DNA of 64,000 nucleotides from Ideonella_A sakaiensis_A (GCF_048320135.1 NZ_CP182947.1:2542001-2606000), one strand, 5' to 3'. Numbered from the stretch's first letter, positions 55,723 to 63,772 are shown. The notes: generated by a model not told the origin, from the sequence alone. Numbers and translations are program-made.

Positions 55723-57327
55723 TCAGCTCGCCTTGCCGGCCGCTGCCGGGCGCAGCAGCGCCTGGCAGGTGGTGCGGGCCGCATCGGCCGCCGGCAGTGC
55801 GCCGCAAATCGAATCGAGCTGCCGCTGCAGCCGGCCGAGCGCGGCGCGCGCCTTGGCCTGGTCTTGCGCCTCATCGGCCCAGGCCAGCAACTTGCTGCTG
55901 ACCCGCTTCAGCGACCGCCCGCTGCGTTCATAAAAGGCATCGGGCTTGTCGGCCGCATCGTCGAGCACTTGGCTGGCGACCGCCTCGATCGTCGCGGCAG
56001 CCTGCGGCGCAAGGTCGATCAGCGCCGCCAAGTGGCTGGCGCCCCACTGCAGCCGCGTCGCCGAGCCAACGCTCCGCTGGTGCGCCTGTGCATACCAGCG
56101 CAGCGCGTCGGCGTTGTCGCCGCGCGCGCGCGCATTGCTCGCCAGCCCGCTCATCAGGTAATACGGCGAGTGGCTCTTCGCCAGATTGGCTTTCAGCAGC
56201 CGGTCCGATTCATCGAGCAGGCCGGCGCGCGCCAGCAGGTAGGCGGCGCTGGTGATCACCGCCTGCCGTTCATAGCCGTCGGTGATCTCGCGGTCGTCGC
56301 GTTCGACCTGCGCGCGCACCGCCGTCAGCAGCGACGCCGGCAGCTTCGGCGTCTGCCCCGAATCGAGGTCGAGTCGCAGCAGTTCGACACGTGCAAGGCG
56401 CGCGCCGAGGCGATCCGCCCGCGACAAGCTTGCATCGGTCGCCAGCCGGTCCAGCGCCAGTTCGAATCGTGCGATCAGCTGCTGGCGCTGCGGCGTCTGT
56501 TCGGCGCTCGTGGCCTTGACCAGCGCCACCGTGTCGTTGCCAAGCAGGTCCATCTGCGCCCTGGCACGCGCCGGATCGTCGAGCAGCCTGATCAGCCGAT
56601 CGCGGTGCTCGGCAGACGGCGTCTTCGTCCGGCTGGCGGCCAGCGAGCGCAGCCACAGGCGATCGGCGGTTTCACGGTCGGCGTCCGGGGCGTTGGCGGC
56701 GAGCTGCTGCAGCAGCTGCGCGAGTTCGGCCTTTGGCACGATCTGCTGCTCGTCGGTGCCCCATGAATAAAACGACAACATCCGCCACTCGGCGGCGTCG
56801 ACCGACTTGCTGCGCGCCGCATCGCGGGCGTCTGCAACCACCGCCTTCAGCGGCCGACGCGCCGCCATGCCGAGGCTCAATACCTCGGTATATTGCTGCG
56901 CGGCGACTTCGCCGGGCAGCCGGATCAGCTCGGCGCCATCCGCCGAAAACAGCACCATCGTCGGATAGCCGCGGACCTTGAAGCGCTCGCCGAGCCGCTG
57001 CGCGCCTGGCTTGTCGCCATCGACGTAGACCGGCACGAAGGCGCGTGAGCGGGCGATGAATTCCTGCCGGTTGAACAAGGTCGCCTGCACGTGGTTGCAC
57101 GGCGGGCACCATTTCGCGCCCCAATAAAGAAACAGCGGCTTGCGCTCGGCCTTTGCGCGGGCGAAGGCCGCATCGACGTCGGCATCACGGCTGGCAACAA
57201 GCCAGTCGATGCCGACAGTGGCCGGCTGTGCTGCAGCGCTGGCGCCGGCCGGCGTGCCGGATGGCGCCGCTTGCGCTGCCAGCGCCAGCATCAACAGGCA
57301 CGAGATTGCAATCGGACGAAAAGTCAT
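55723..57327 (-). CDS. Secreted thioredoxin-domain protein with helical repeat region
   Basis: This 534-residue protein starts with a signal peptide (ISCLLMLALAAQAAPS). The thioredoxin domain (about 40-150) has the active site WCPPCNH in PLFLYWGAKWCPPCNHVQ and the cis-Pro region VRGYPTMVLFSADG. The remaining 380 residues are helical with TPR-like repeats (for example LLARAGLLDESDRLLKANLAKSHSPYYLMSGLASNAR). It is probably a periplasmic disulfide reductase of the DsbD-gamma/thioredoxin-7 type with a protein-binding tail. The partner is unknown. Confidence 0.85.
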   Translation of the reverse strand: MTFRPIAISCLLMLALAAQAAPSGTPAGASAAAQPATVGIDWLVASRDADVDAAFARAKAERKPLFLYWGAKWCPPCNHVQATLFNRQEFIARSRAFVPVYVDGDKPGAQRLGERFKVRGYPTMVLFSADGAELIRLPGEVAAQQYTEVLSLGMAARRPLKAVVADARDAARSKSVDAAEWRMLSFYSWGTDEQQIVPKAELAQLLQQLAANAPDADRETADRLWLRSLAASRTKTPSAEHRDRLIRLLDDPARARAQMDLLGNDTVALVKATSAEQTPQRQQLIARFELALDRLATDASLSRADRLGARLARVELLRLDLDSGQTPKLPASLLTAVRAQVERDDREITDGYERQAVITSAAYLLARAGLLDESDRLLKANLAKSHSPYYLMSGLASNARARGDNADALRWYAQAHQRSVGSATRLQWGASHLAALIDLAPQAAATIEAVASQVLDDAADKPDAFYERSGRSLKRVSSKLLAWADEAQDQAKARAALGRLQRQLDSICGALPAADAARTTCQALLRPAAAGKAS

Positions 57328-57359
57328 CGCGACTCCTGGCGCCTCCGACGGTTGGAGGT

Positions 57360-58139
57360 TCAGGCCGATTGTCGATCAATGCAGGCCGCTTCGTCGGCGT
57401 CGGGGGCACAGGCCTCGAGCAGCGGCTGGTCGTCGTCGGGCCGCCAGGCCGGCAGCGCATTGGCGCGAGCCAGCGCAGTCCAGGTCGCCAGCCGCATCAC
57501 GGTCGGCCGGCGCGGTGCCGGCCGGGCGACGTCGAGCGTGTCGCTGCGCGCGATCAGCACGCCGCACTCAGGCGGAATCTCGTCCGGCTCGGCAATGCCT
57601 TCGGCCAGCACATACCAGCATTCGCTGCTGACATGCAGATAGGCAGCGCGTTTGGCCGGGTTGCGCAAGTCGCTGAGCAGATCGGCGCGCCGCACCTTGA
57701 TCTCGTGCACGGTCGGCGCGAGGTAGGCCTCGACGCTCGAGTTGCGGATCGAGAAGACATCGGGCATCGCGATCACCCACGGCCCGTCGGCGACCGGCTG
57801 CGCGCGCAGGCCGAGTCCGCACCAGGTGATGCGGCCGGCGCGCAGCATCTGCGTCGCAACGCGCTGCACGAGCGCCTCGTGTGCGTCGCGCAGCCGGCGG
57901 TTGCGCTGCAGTTCGCTCGCCAGCACCGTGACACCGGCATCGCTGACGCGAAGACTCTCACGGCCGCCGCCGTCGAGCCGCCGCTCGAGCCAGCCGGCGG
58001 CAATCATCTCGACCTCGAGCAGATCGTGGCACGGCCAGCCGGCGGAGCGCCAGATCGCACGCAGGCGGCGCCGGTGGGCGGCGGTCAGCGCCGGCACGGC
58101 GGGCGCCGCGCCGGCATTGGGGAAGCAGGACATCGTCAT
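57360..58139 (-). CDS. Winged-helix plus MmcB-like nuclease-fold protein
   Basis: This 259-residue protein joins two modules. The first 90 residues look like a winged helix (RRRLRAIWRSAGWPCHDLLEVEMIAAGWLERR, DAGVTVLASE). The second (about 130-220) has VHEIKVRRADLLSDLRNPAKRAAYLHVSSECWYVLAEG and IPPECGVLIARS, the pattern of the MmcB family of PD-(D/E)xK-type DNA-repair proteins (E-I-K core). A few cysteines are scattered. The function is not known; DNA binding or cleavage is inferred. The start is ATG 58139, or 58133 two codons further on. Confidence 0.65.
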   Translation of the reverse strand: MTMSCFPNAGAAPAVPALTAAHRRRLRAIWRSAGWPCHDLLEVEMIAAGWLERRLDGGGRESLRVSDAGVTVLASELQRNRRLRDAHEALVQRVATQMLRAGRITWCGLGLRAQPVADGPWVIAMPDVFSIRNSSVEAYLAPTVHEIKVRRADLLSDLRNPAKRAAYLHVSSECWYVLAEGIAEPDEIPPECGVLIARSDTLDVARPAPRRPTVMRLATWTALARANALPAWRPDDDQPLLEACAPDADEAACIDRQSA

Positions 58140-58217
58140 CGAAAGCGAACGATAACGCGTCGTCCACCCGACGACCGATCGGCCCGGACGAAAACCCGGG
58201 CCGGGAGGCAGGCTGGG

Positions 58218-58832
58218 TCAGGCAGCCGCGGCGGATGCCGGTGATGCCTTTGCCGACTTGCGCGTTGCCTTCTTTTTCGGCGCGGCTTTTGCCGAGGCCT
58301 TCACGGTGCTGGTCTTTTTCGGCGCTGCGGCCTTTTTTGCGACATCGGCCTTCTTCACCGTCGTCGCAGCCTTTTTCCTCGATGCCGTGCCGGCCGCGTT
58401 TTTCTTCGCGCTGCCGGCCGACTTCTTCGCGGCGCCGCTTTCCTTCTCCATCGCCTTCTTCAAGGCCTTGGCCTTGCGTTCAGCGCTGGCTTCGAGACTC
58501 GCCAGCTTCTTGCTGGTGCTGCGCTTGGTCTCCTCGAGCTTCTTTTCGGCTTTCTGGATCGTCTTGTGGGCAGCCTTGCTGGCCTTCTTGAATTCGGCTT
58601 GCGCCTTCTTCAATTGCGACTCGGCGAGCTTGACGAGGTTGTTGATCTGCCGCTTCGCCTGGTCGCGGCGCGCCACCGCCTTTTTCTTCGCCTCGGCGAT
58701 GCCGGCGTTGACCGCCTCGCCCATCGCCTCGAGTTGGTGGCTCATCGCCGTGCCGACTTCACCGGCGGCGGCACTGAGGTTGGCACTCGCCTGAGCGAGT
58801 TCGGATTTTTTTGCTGCTTTGCGCGTGGCCAT
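58218..58832 (-). CDS. Histone H1-like Lys/Ala-rich protein with phasin-like N-terminus
   Basis: This 204-residue protein starts at ATG 58832 with GGAGGAG eight bases upstream. Residues 10-140 are a heptad-rich coiled coil (MSHQLEAMGEAVNAGIAEAKKK, KAQAEFKKASKAAHKTIQKAEKKLEETK) resembling phasin-type helices. Residues 140-204 are a Lys/Ala/Pro tail (AKKSAGSAKKNAAGT, PKKTSTVKASAKAAPKKK) like bacterial H1-like proteins AlgP, HC1 or the tail of PhaF. A nucleoid-binding role is likely by composition; a link of nucleoid to polymer granules, as for PhaF, is possible. It stands alone. Confidence 0.75.
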   Translation of the reverse strand: MATRKAAKKSELAQASANLSAAAGEVGTAMSHQLEAMGEAVNAGIAEAKKKAVARRDQAKRQINNLVKLAESQLKKAQAEFKKASKAAHKTIQKAEKKLEETKRSTSKKLASLEASAERKAKALKKAMEKESGAAKKSAGSAKKNAAGTASRKKAATTVKKADVAKKAAAPKKTSTVKASAKAAPKKKATRKSAKASPASAAAA

Positions 58833-58977
58833 CGGGTCTCCTCCAAGATGTGAATGACACGTCAGCCGGCAATCTACGCCGAGCCGATCGTCTTGGCGTG
58901 ATCTGGCGCAAAGCGCTGCGCAAATCCGCTGCCGATGCAGCGCCTTTGCAACACTGCAGCACCCGTTGCGGCAAGGC

Positions 58978-59256
58978 TCATTCGATCTTGACGCCTTTGC
59001 CGAATGCGACACGGCCCTTGATCTGCGCTGCGGCCTCGCTCGGCTCGGGGTAATACCAGACGGCGTTTTCGTTCAGGTCGCCGTCGACCATCAGGCTGTG
59101 ATAGTAGGCCTGACCCTTCCACGGACAGCTGCTGCGGTGGTTGCTGAAGGTCAGGCATTTCTTGTCGAGACTTTCTTCCGGGAAATAGTGGTTGCCCTCG
59201 ACGACCACCGTGTCGTCGCTTTCGGCGATCGTCACGCCCTTCCAGCTTGCTTTCAT
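58978..59256 (-). CDS. DUF427 domain protein
   Basis: This 92-residue single-domain DUF427 protein has MKASWKGVTIAESDDTVVVEGN, the CPWKGQAYYHSL core and AVWYYPEPSEAAAQIKGRVAFGKGV. The family is widespread and has no established function. GGAGGACATC precedes ATG 59256. It is 38 bases downstream of the WYL regulator on the same strand, so they may be co-transcribed. Confidence 0.9.
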   Translation of the reverse strand: MKASWKGVTIAESDDTVVVEGNHYFPEESLDKKCLTFSNHRSSCPWKGQAYYHSLMVDGDLNENAVWYYPEPSEAAAQIKGRVAFGKGVKIE

Positions 59257-59294
59257 GATGTCCTCCTTCAGATAAAACTGCGCGTCGCCGAGGC

Positions 59295-60278
59295 TCACAC
59301 ATATTGCGCGGCGGCACGCGCCATCCGCTCGGCAATCGTGCGCACCAGCGCGGCGTCGCCAACCACCCGCACATTGTCGCCATGGCGCAGGATGTCCATC
59401 GCGATTTCGGTCGGATCGCTGTACGGCACCTGCAATTCGTAGCGGCCGTCGGGCAGCCAGCGCGACTTCTGCTGCGGGTGCCATTCCTCATGCGCCACCC
59501 ACTGCGCGGCGTCGGGCTGGAAGATCAACGTCGCCCAGCGGATCTTCGCGCCGCCGCCATAGATGCCGTAACCGGCGTCGAGCCGGCTTTCCAGGTCCTT
59601 CAGCGCCACCGGCCTGGCGCGGCTGTCGAGCGGCCTCGCCTCGCGGATCGCATCGAGCGCAAAGCGCCGCAAGCCGTCGCTGGCATGACACCAGGCGTCG
59701 AGGTACCAGGTATTGCGGTAGTGCAGCAGCCGCTGCGGCGAGACCTCGCGGACGCTTTCGCTGCGGTCGCTGCGCTTGAAATAACGCAGCCAGACGCGCT
59801 GGCGGCGCATCAAAGCGCTGCCGAGCAGCTCGAAATAGCGGCTCGGCGCGCGCCGCCGCGCGGTGCCGACGACCTTGACCCGGCGCATCAACTCACGCGC
59901 CTCGCCGGCGTCGGCGCCGAGCATTGCCTGCAGCTTGTCCATCATCGGCGACAGGTGGCGCGCCAGCACGCCGTCGTCGTCGAGACCGGCCATCAGCTGG
60001 TGCATCGTCAGCAAGGCATGGATTTCGGCCTCGCTGAACCACAGGCCGGGCAGCTGGTGCGCAGCGCCGTTGCGGCCGCCGCCGCCCTGCGCAAAGCGGT
60101 AGGCGTTGTCGCCACGGTCGTAGACGATCGGCGCATCCATCCGGTCGCGCAGATATTGCAGATCGCGTTTCAGCGTTGCCGGCGAGACATCGAGCTCTTC
60201 GCGCAACACCTCGAAGCTGACCTGGCCGCGGTTGCGCAGCAGCAATTCGATCTTGTAGAAGCGTTCGGTTCGGTCCAT
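59295..60278 (-). CDS. YafY-type WYL-domain transcriptional regulator
   Basis: This 327-residue regulator has an N-terminal HTH (MDRTERFYKIELLLRNRGQVSFEVLREELDVSPATLKRDLQYLRDRM), a linker helical region and a WYL domain (SPQRLLHYRNTWYLDAWCHASDGLRRFALDAI, then the WCX region). WYL domains sense nucleotides or other small ligands, often linked to DNA damage or phage defence, but no defence genes are near. I chose ATG 60278. It precedes the DUF427 gene. Confidence 0.9.
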   Translation of the reverse strand: MDRTERFYKIELLLRNRGQVSFEVLREELDVSPATLKRDLQYLRDRMDAPIVYDRGDNAYRFAQGGGGRNGAAHQLPGLWFSEAEIHALLTMHQLMAGLDDDGVLARHLSPMMDKLQAMLGADAGEARELMRRVKVVGTARRRAPSRYFELLGSALMRRQRVWLRYFKRSDRSESVREVSPQRLLHYRNTWYLDAWCHASDGLRRFALDAIREARPLDSRARPVALKDLESRLDAGYGIYGGGAKIRWATLIFQPDAAQWVAHEEWHPQQKSRWLPDGRYELQVPYSDPTEIAMDILRHGDNVRVVGDAALVRTIAERMARAAAQYV

Positions 60279-60456
60279 CGGCAAGGCTCGCAATGACTGG
60301 CTCACCAGCTGAGCCTGCAGCCGAGAGCATACCCGCACCGCGCGGATTGTCAGAATGAGATGTCTGGCTCACGCCATGAGCTTGTGGGGGCGAACAATCG
60401 ACTCATCGACGGCAAAGCGACCGCCGAACGCCCTTCCCCACGAGCAGGAGTCGAAC

Positions 60457-61596
60457 ATGAACCTCAGCAGCATCCGATCCGCCGAAGCAAGCCACGCCAT
60501 CGGCCGCCCGACAGTCGACGACGCGACACCGACCAGCCATGAACATGTCGGCTTCGAACTCGGCTGGGACCACGCCCGGCACAAGCTCGAGCCACCGGCG
60601 CCGTATGACCAGCAGCACTCGTCGCTGCGCAACGGCCTGCTCGCCGGCCGCGCCGCGATGGGCGGGCGCTCGCTGCCGGCCACACCGGCGGTACGCAAAT
60701 GGCTGCAGCTGCGGCTGCATGCCTGGCTACGCGGGCGCAGCTTCGAGCTGCTGCAGGTCACGCCGCGTTATCTGCAGCAGATCGATGCCCGGTTCTGCCC
60801 GGTCACGCGGATCGAACTCGACGAAACGGTCTCGGCAATCGACCGGGTGCGCAACGACGCCGGATATGCCGCCGGCAATCTGGCGGTGATCAGCGCACAG
60901 GCAAATCGGGCGAAAGGCGCACACGGCTTTGCCGATGCGATGCGCTGCGTGCGCCAGCTCGAGGACCGTCCGCTGCTCGAGATCGGCGGGCTCGGCGCGG
61001 CCGCGTGGCGGCGCATCGCGATCCTGTGCAGTTTCGTCGAGCCGATGCCGCATGCCGATGCATGTACCCTGCCGCTGCTGGTGCTGCCGCCACGCCGGCT
61101 GCACCTGTTGAACCCGGTGCAGGCGCTGCAGGCGATGATCAGCTGCCAGCTGCTGCAACCGGGCTGGTCGAAACGCAGCCGCAGCTTCGAGGCACTGCTG
61201 CACGGCCAGGCGCAGCGGCGCGCCTACCAGGCGTTTTTCCACGCTTACTTGCCCCGGGTGCTCGAAGCGGTGCCGCCGGCGGTGCGACAGGCACGCGGCG
61301 AACACGATCTGCAGCAGCTGCGCTGGGCGATCGAGGATGCCTGGAACCATCCGCCGGTGCTTCGCCACTGGACGGCATTTGCGCGTCTGCTCGATGCGGC
61401 CGGCTGCGAGCGGCTGATCGAGCGCTTCGATGCGCTGCGGCTCGGCCCGTTGCGCAGCGCCAGCTTCAGCGATGCGCAGGCGACCGAAGGCTGGAACCTC
61501 GAGTCGCGCGGCTATGTGCCGCATGCCGAACTGCGCCGGCGCAGCCCGCCGCGGCGCATGTCGGCGGCGATCCGCCAGAGCTGCCTGCCGCTTTGA
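60457..61596 (+). CDS. Uncharacterised protein with HNH-like motif (379 aa)
   Basis: This 379-residue protein is not recognised as a whole. Residues about 110-150 read RFCPVTRIELDETVSAIDRVRNDAGYAAGNLAVISAQANRAKGA, close to the D-R-x-x-N-D-x-G-Y-x-x-x-N-L-x-x-x-S-x-x-x-N-x-x-K pattern of phage-type HNH nucleases, with the usual DH changed to DR and a single CP instead of zinc pairs. The rest is helical with many Arg and Trp. AGGAG lies eight bases before ATG 60457. It is divergent from the WYL regulator with a 178-base gap. Nuclease activity is inferred only from the motif. Confidence 0.6.
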   Translation: MNLSSIRSAEASHAIGRPTVDDATPTSHEHVGFELGWDHARHKLEPPAPYDQQHSSLRNGLLAGRAAMGGRSLPATPAVRKWLQLRLHAWLRGRSFELLQVTPRYLQQIDARFCPVTRIELDETVSAIDRVRNDAGYAAGNLAVISAQANRAKGAHGFADAMRCVRQLEDRPLLEIGGLGAAAWRRIAILCSFVEPMPHADACTLPLLVLPPRRLHLLNPVQALQAMISCQLLQPGWSKRSRSFEALLHGQAQRRAYQAFFHAYLPRVLEAVPPAVRQARGEHDLQQLRWAIEDAWNHPPVLRHWTAFARLLDAAGCERLIERFDALRLGPLRSASFSDAQATEGWNLESRGYVPHAELRRRSPPRRMSAAIRQSCLPL

Positions 61597-61623
61597 AAGC
61601 GCGGCCGTCGTGCCGAGGCGGCG

Positions 61624-62289
61624 TCAGACCGGCACGACCAGTGGCCGCTCGGCCAGCCACTTGACGCCGGCATCGGCCGGCGCGCGGGCCAGGCGCAGCA
61701 TGGCTGCTTCGCGCTCGTCGGCCGACATCTGCCGGAACAGGAAGTCACCGGCATTCGCCGGCTCGCCGTCGACGAACAGCTGCGAGGTGAATTCGCCAAA
61801 ACTCGGATGACGCAGCCGGACGTGGATGTGCGGCGTGCGGCCCGGATATGGCGCCGGCTTGATCGTGCGGAAGCGGTAGCGGCCCTGCGCATCGGCAACG
61901 CTGCTGCCGAAGCCCTGGAAAGCCTCGTCGACACGCGCGCCGGCGCCGCGCGGGTGGCGATAGCTGCCGTGCACATCGCACTGCCAGATCTCGATCTCGG
62001 CGCGGTCGATGATGCGGCCCTGCCGATCAACCACCGTGCCGACCAGGTCGAGCCACTCGCCGGCCGCGCGGCCCGGGCCGGTGCCGACCCGCGTCAGATC
62101 GGCATCCCAGTCGAGCTGACGCGCCCGATATTCCGGCGATGGATAGAAGGGACCGGCGGTCATCGATGGCAGCCCGGCGGCGGCAAGCCAGCCGGGTACG
62201 GCCATCCCGGCAACACCGGTCGCCAGGCCGGTGATCAGCCGGCGGCGCTGCGCCAGCGGCTGGTTCGAGCGTGCTGAATCGTCGTGCAT
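61624..62289 (-). CDS. Intradiol ring-cleavage dioxygenase family protein
   Basis: This 221-residue protein has a Tat-like N-terminus (RRRLITGLATGVAGMAVPGWLAAA) and the intradiol dioxygenase core: MTAGPFYPSP, DLVGTVVDRQGRIIDRAEIEIWQCDVHGSY, YRFRTIKPAPYPGRTPHIHVRL with the Tyr/His iron ligands. The protocatechuate 3,4-dioxygenase beta-like fold is clear, but being exported and without an alpha subunit or pathway genes it may act on other aromatics. It is preceded by aroG on the same strand, 28 bases away, so it may be co-transcribed. Confidence 0.87.
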   Translation of the reverse strand: MHDDSARSNQPLAQRRRLITGLATGVAGMAVPGWLAAAGLPSMTAGPFYPSPEYRARQLDWDADLTRVGTGPGRAAGEWLDLVGTVVDRQGRIIDRAEIEIWQCDVHGSYRHPRGAGARVDEAFQGFGSSVADAQGRYRFRTIKPAPYPGRTPHIHVRLRHPSFGEFTSQLFVDGEPANAGDFLFRQMSADEREAAMLRLARAPADAGVKWLAERPLVVPV

Positions 62290-62317
62290 CGCGGACCTCC
62301 GATGGCGCTTCTTGCGG

Positions 62318-63439
62318 TCACTTGCGGCGCGCCTTCACCGCATCGCTCAACACCTGCAGCACGCCGGTCGAATCCTCCCAGGCGATGCAGGCGTCGGTGA
62401 TGCTCTGACCATAGACGAGTTTGCCCGGATCGTCCTTGCCGGGGCTGAATTTCTGGGCGCCGCCGAGGATATGGCTCTCGACCATCACGCCGAAGATGCT
62501 GCGGCTGCCGCCGCTGATCTGCTCGGCGATGTCGCGGGCGACGTCGATCTGCCGCTGGTGCTGCTTGCTGCTGTTGGCGTGCGAGCAGTCGACCATCAGT
62601 TTCGACGGCAGCTTCGCGGCCTCGAGCTCCTTGCAGGCGGCCGCGACATCGGCCGCGCCGTAGTTCGGCGCCTTGCCGCCGCGCAGGATCAGGTGGCATT
62701 CCTTGTTGCCCTTGGTCTCGACGATCGCGACCTGGCCATTCTTGTGCACGCTGAGGAAGTGGTGCGGCCGCGCAGCCGCCTGGATCGCGTCGCTGGCAAT
62801 CTTGATGTTGCCGTCGGTGCCGTTCTTGAAGCCGATCGGCGCACTGAGCCCCGACGACAGCTCGCGGTGCACCTGGCTTTCGGTCGTGCGCGCGCCGATC
62901 GCGCCCCACGAGATCAGGTCGCCGAGGTACTGCGGCGAAATCACGTCGAGAAATTCGCTACCCGCCGGCATGCCGAGCTGGTTGATCTCGAGCAGCAGCT
63001 GGCGGCCGATCCGCAGGCCTTCGTCGATGCGGTAGCTTTCGTCGAGGTAGGGATCGTTGATCAAGCCCTTCCAGCCGACCGTCGTGCGCGGCTTCTCGAA
63101 ATAGACCCGCATCACGATCTCCAGCGTATCGGCATAGCGATCCCGCTGCACTTTCAGCCGCCGCGCATAGTCGATCGCCGCGGCCGGATCGTGGATCGAG
63201 CACGGGCCCATCACGACCAGCAGCCGATCGTCCTTGCCGGCAATGATCTGGCGGATATGTTTGCGGGTGCCGGCGACCAGCGTCTCGACCGAGGTGCCGC
63301 GGATCGGGAAGAAGCGGATCAGGTGTTCCGGCGGCGGCAGCGGCGTCACGTCGCGGATCCGTTCATCGTCGGTCTGGCTGGTTTTTTCCATGCTGGCATA
63401 CCGGGGCTCCGCCAGGCTGGCATTTCGGTGCGGGGACAT
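62318..63439 (-). CDS. aroG: 3-deoxy-7-phosphoheptulonate synthase (DAHP synthase, class I)
   Basis: This 373-residue DAHP synthase condenses PEP and erythrose-4-phosphate at the start of the shikimate pathway. Type I alpha landmarks are LVVMGPCSIHDPAAAIDYA, VMRVYFEKPRTTVGWKGLINDP, GAIGARTTESQVHRELSSGLSAPIGFKNGTDGN, LILRGGKAPNY, VDCSHANSSK and MVESHILGGAQ. The N-terminal regulatory strand is present. GGAGAGAAACCA precedes ATG 63439. Upstream lies a full attenuator: a 24-residue aromatic leader peptide and a terminator, so expression should respond to charged Phe/Tyr/Trp tRNAs. Confidence 0.97.
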   Translation of the reverse strand: MSPHRNASLAEPRYASMEKTSQTDDERIRDVTPLPPPEHLIRFFPIRGTSVETLVAGTRKHIRQIIAGKDDRLLVVMGPCSIHDPAAAIDYARRLKVQRDRYADTLEIVMRVYFEKPRTTVGWKGLINDPYLDESYRIDEGLRIGRQLLLEINQLGMPAGSEFLDVISPQYLGDLISWGAIGARTTESQVHRELSSGLSAPIGFKNGTDGNIKIASDAIQAAARPHHFLSVHKNGQVAIVETKGNKECHLILRGGKAPNYGAADVAAACKELEAAKLPSKLMVDCSHANSSKQHQRQIDVARDIAEQISGGSRSIFGVMVESHILGGAQKFSPGKDDPGKLVYGQSITDACIAWEDSTGVLQVLSDAVKARRK

Positions 63440-63490
63440 TGGTTTCTCTCCGGGATCGGGTTTCAGGGATGGGTCGGCAAACAACGGGCG

Positions 63491-63522
63491 AAAAAAAACC
63501 GCCGGGGGAGGCCCGGCGGTTT
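63491..63522 (-). terminator. aroG attenuator terminator
   Basis: On the minus strand CCGCCGGG (complement of 63512-63519) pairs with CCCGGCGG (complement of 63499-63506) around a CCTCC loop, followed by eight U (complement of 63491-63498). Three A-U pairs extend the stem to 11 bp. It lies 50 bases upstream of the aroG ATG and 27 bases after the leader-peptide stop, as in classic attenuators. Confidence 0.9.
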
Positions 63523-63548
63523 GGGGGATTTGGCGGCGCTTCAGGAAC

Positions 63549-63623
63549 TCATGCGCTGGCCTCTCCTCCGCCGGGGCGGTGCGAGAACCAAAAATACGCA
63601 AAAAAGAAGTTCCGGGGCGACAT
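63549..63623 (-). CDS. aroG leader peptide (24 aa) with F/Y/W codon run
   Basis: A short ORF on the minus strand encodes MSPRNFFFAYFWFSHRPGGG plus EASA, then stop. Codons 6-13 are TTC TTT TTT GCG TAT TTT TGG TTC: five Phe, one Tyr and one Trp in eight codons. It precedes a strong terminator and aroG. No Shine-Dalgarno is visible before ATG 63623; a TAGCAT ends seven bases upstream and could be the -10 box, which would make the peptide leaderless. It senses aromatic aminoacyl-tRNA supply by ribosome stalling. Confidence 0.8.
   Translation of the reverse strand: MSPRNFFFAYFWFSHRPGGGEASA
63568..63576 (-). promoter_or_regulatory. Antiterminator segment of the aroG attenuator
   Basis: CCCCGGCGG on the minus strand lies within leader codons 16-19, just after the aromatic run. 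It is complementary over eight bases to CCGCCGGG, the first arm of the terminator. The terminator and this alternative pairing cannot form together. Confidence 0.75.
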
Positions 63624-63699
63624 CGCGGCGATGCTACCACGTCGGCTGGTGTTGCATCCAAGTTGCCTGCCAGACCTGGTGTGGGACCATTTGTGGGAG

Positions 63700-63753
63700 G
63701 GGCTTCAGCCCCGATTCCGGTCGGTGGCATGTTTGAGATCGGGGCTGAAGCCC
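63700..63753. repeat. REP-like inverted repeat between cfa and aroG
   Basis: GGGCTTCAGCCCCGAT (63700-63715) and ATCGGGGCTGAAGCCC (63738-63753) are a perfect 16-bp inverted repeat with a 22-base loop. Each arm also folds on itself (GGGCTTCAGCCC). The arm sequence with the preceding GTGGGAGG resembles the REP elements of Pseudomonas- and Xanthomonas-like genomes. It follows the cfa stop and may end or protect its transcript. Confidence 0.75.
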
Positions 63754-63772
63754 GCCCTGCAGCGTGCTGAGA

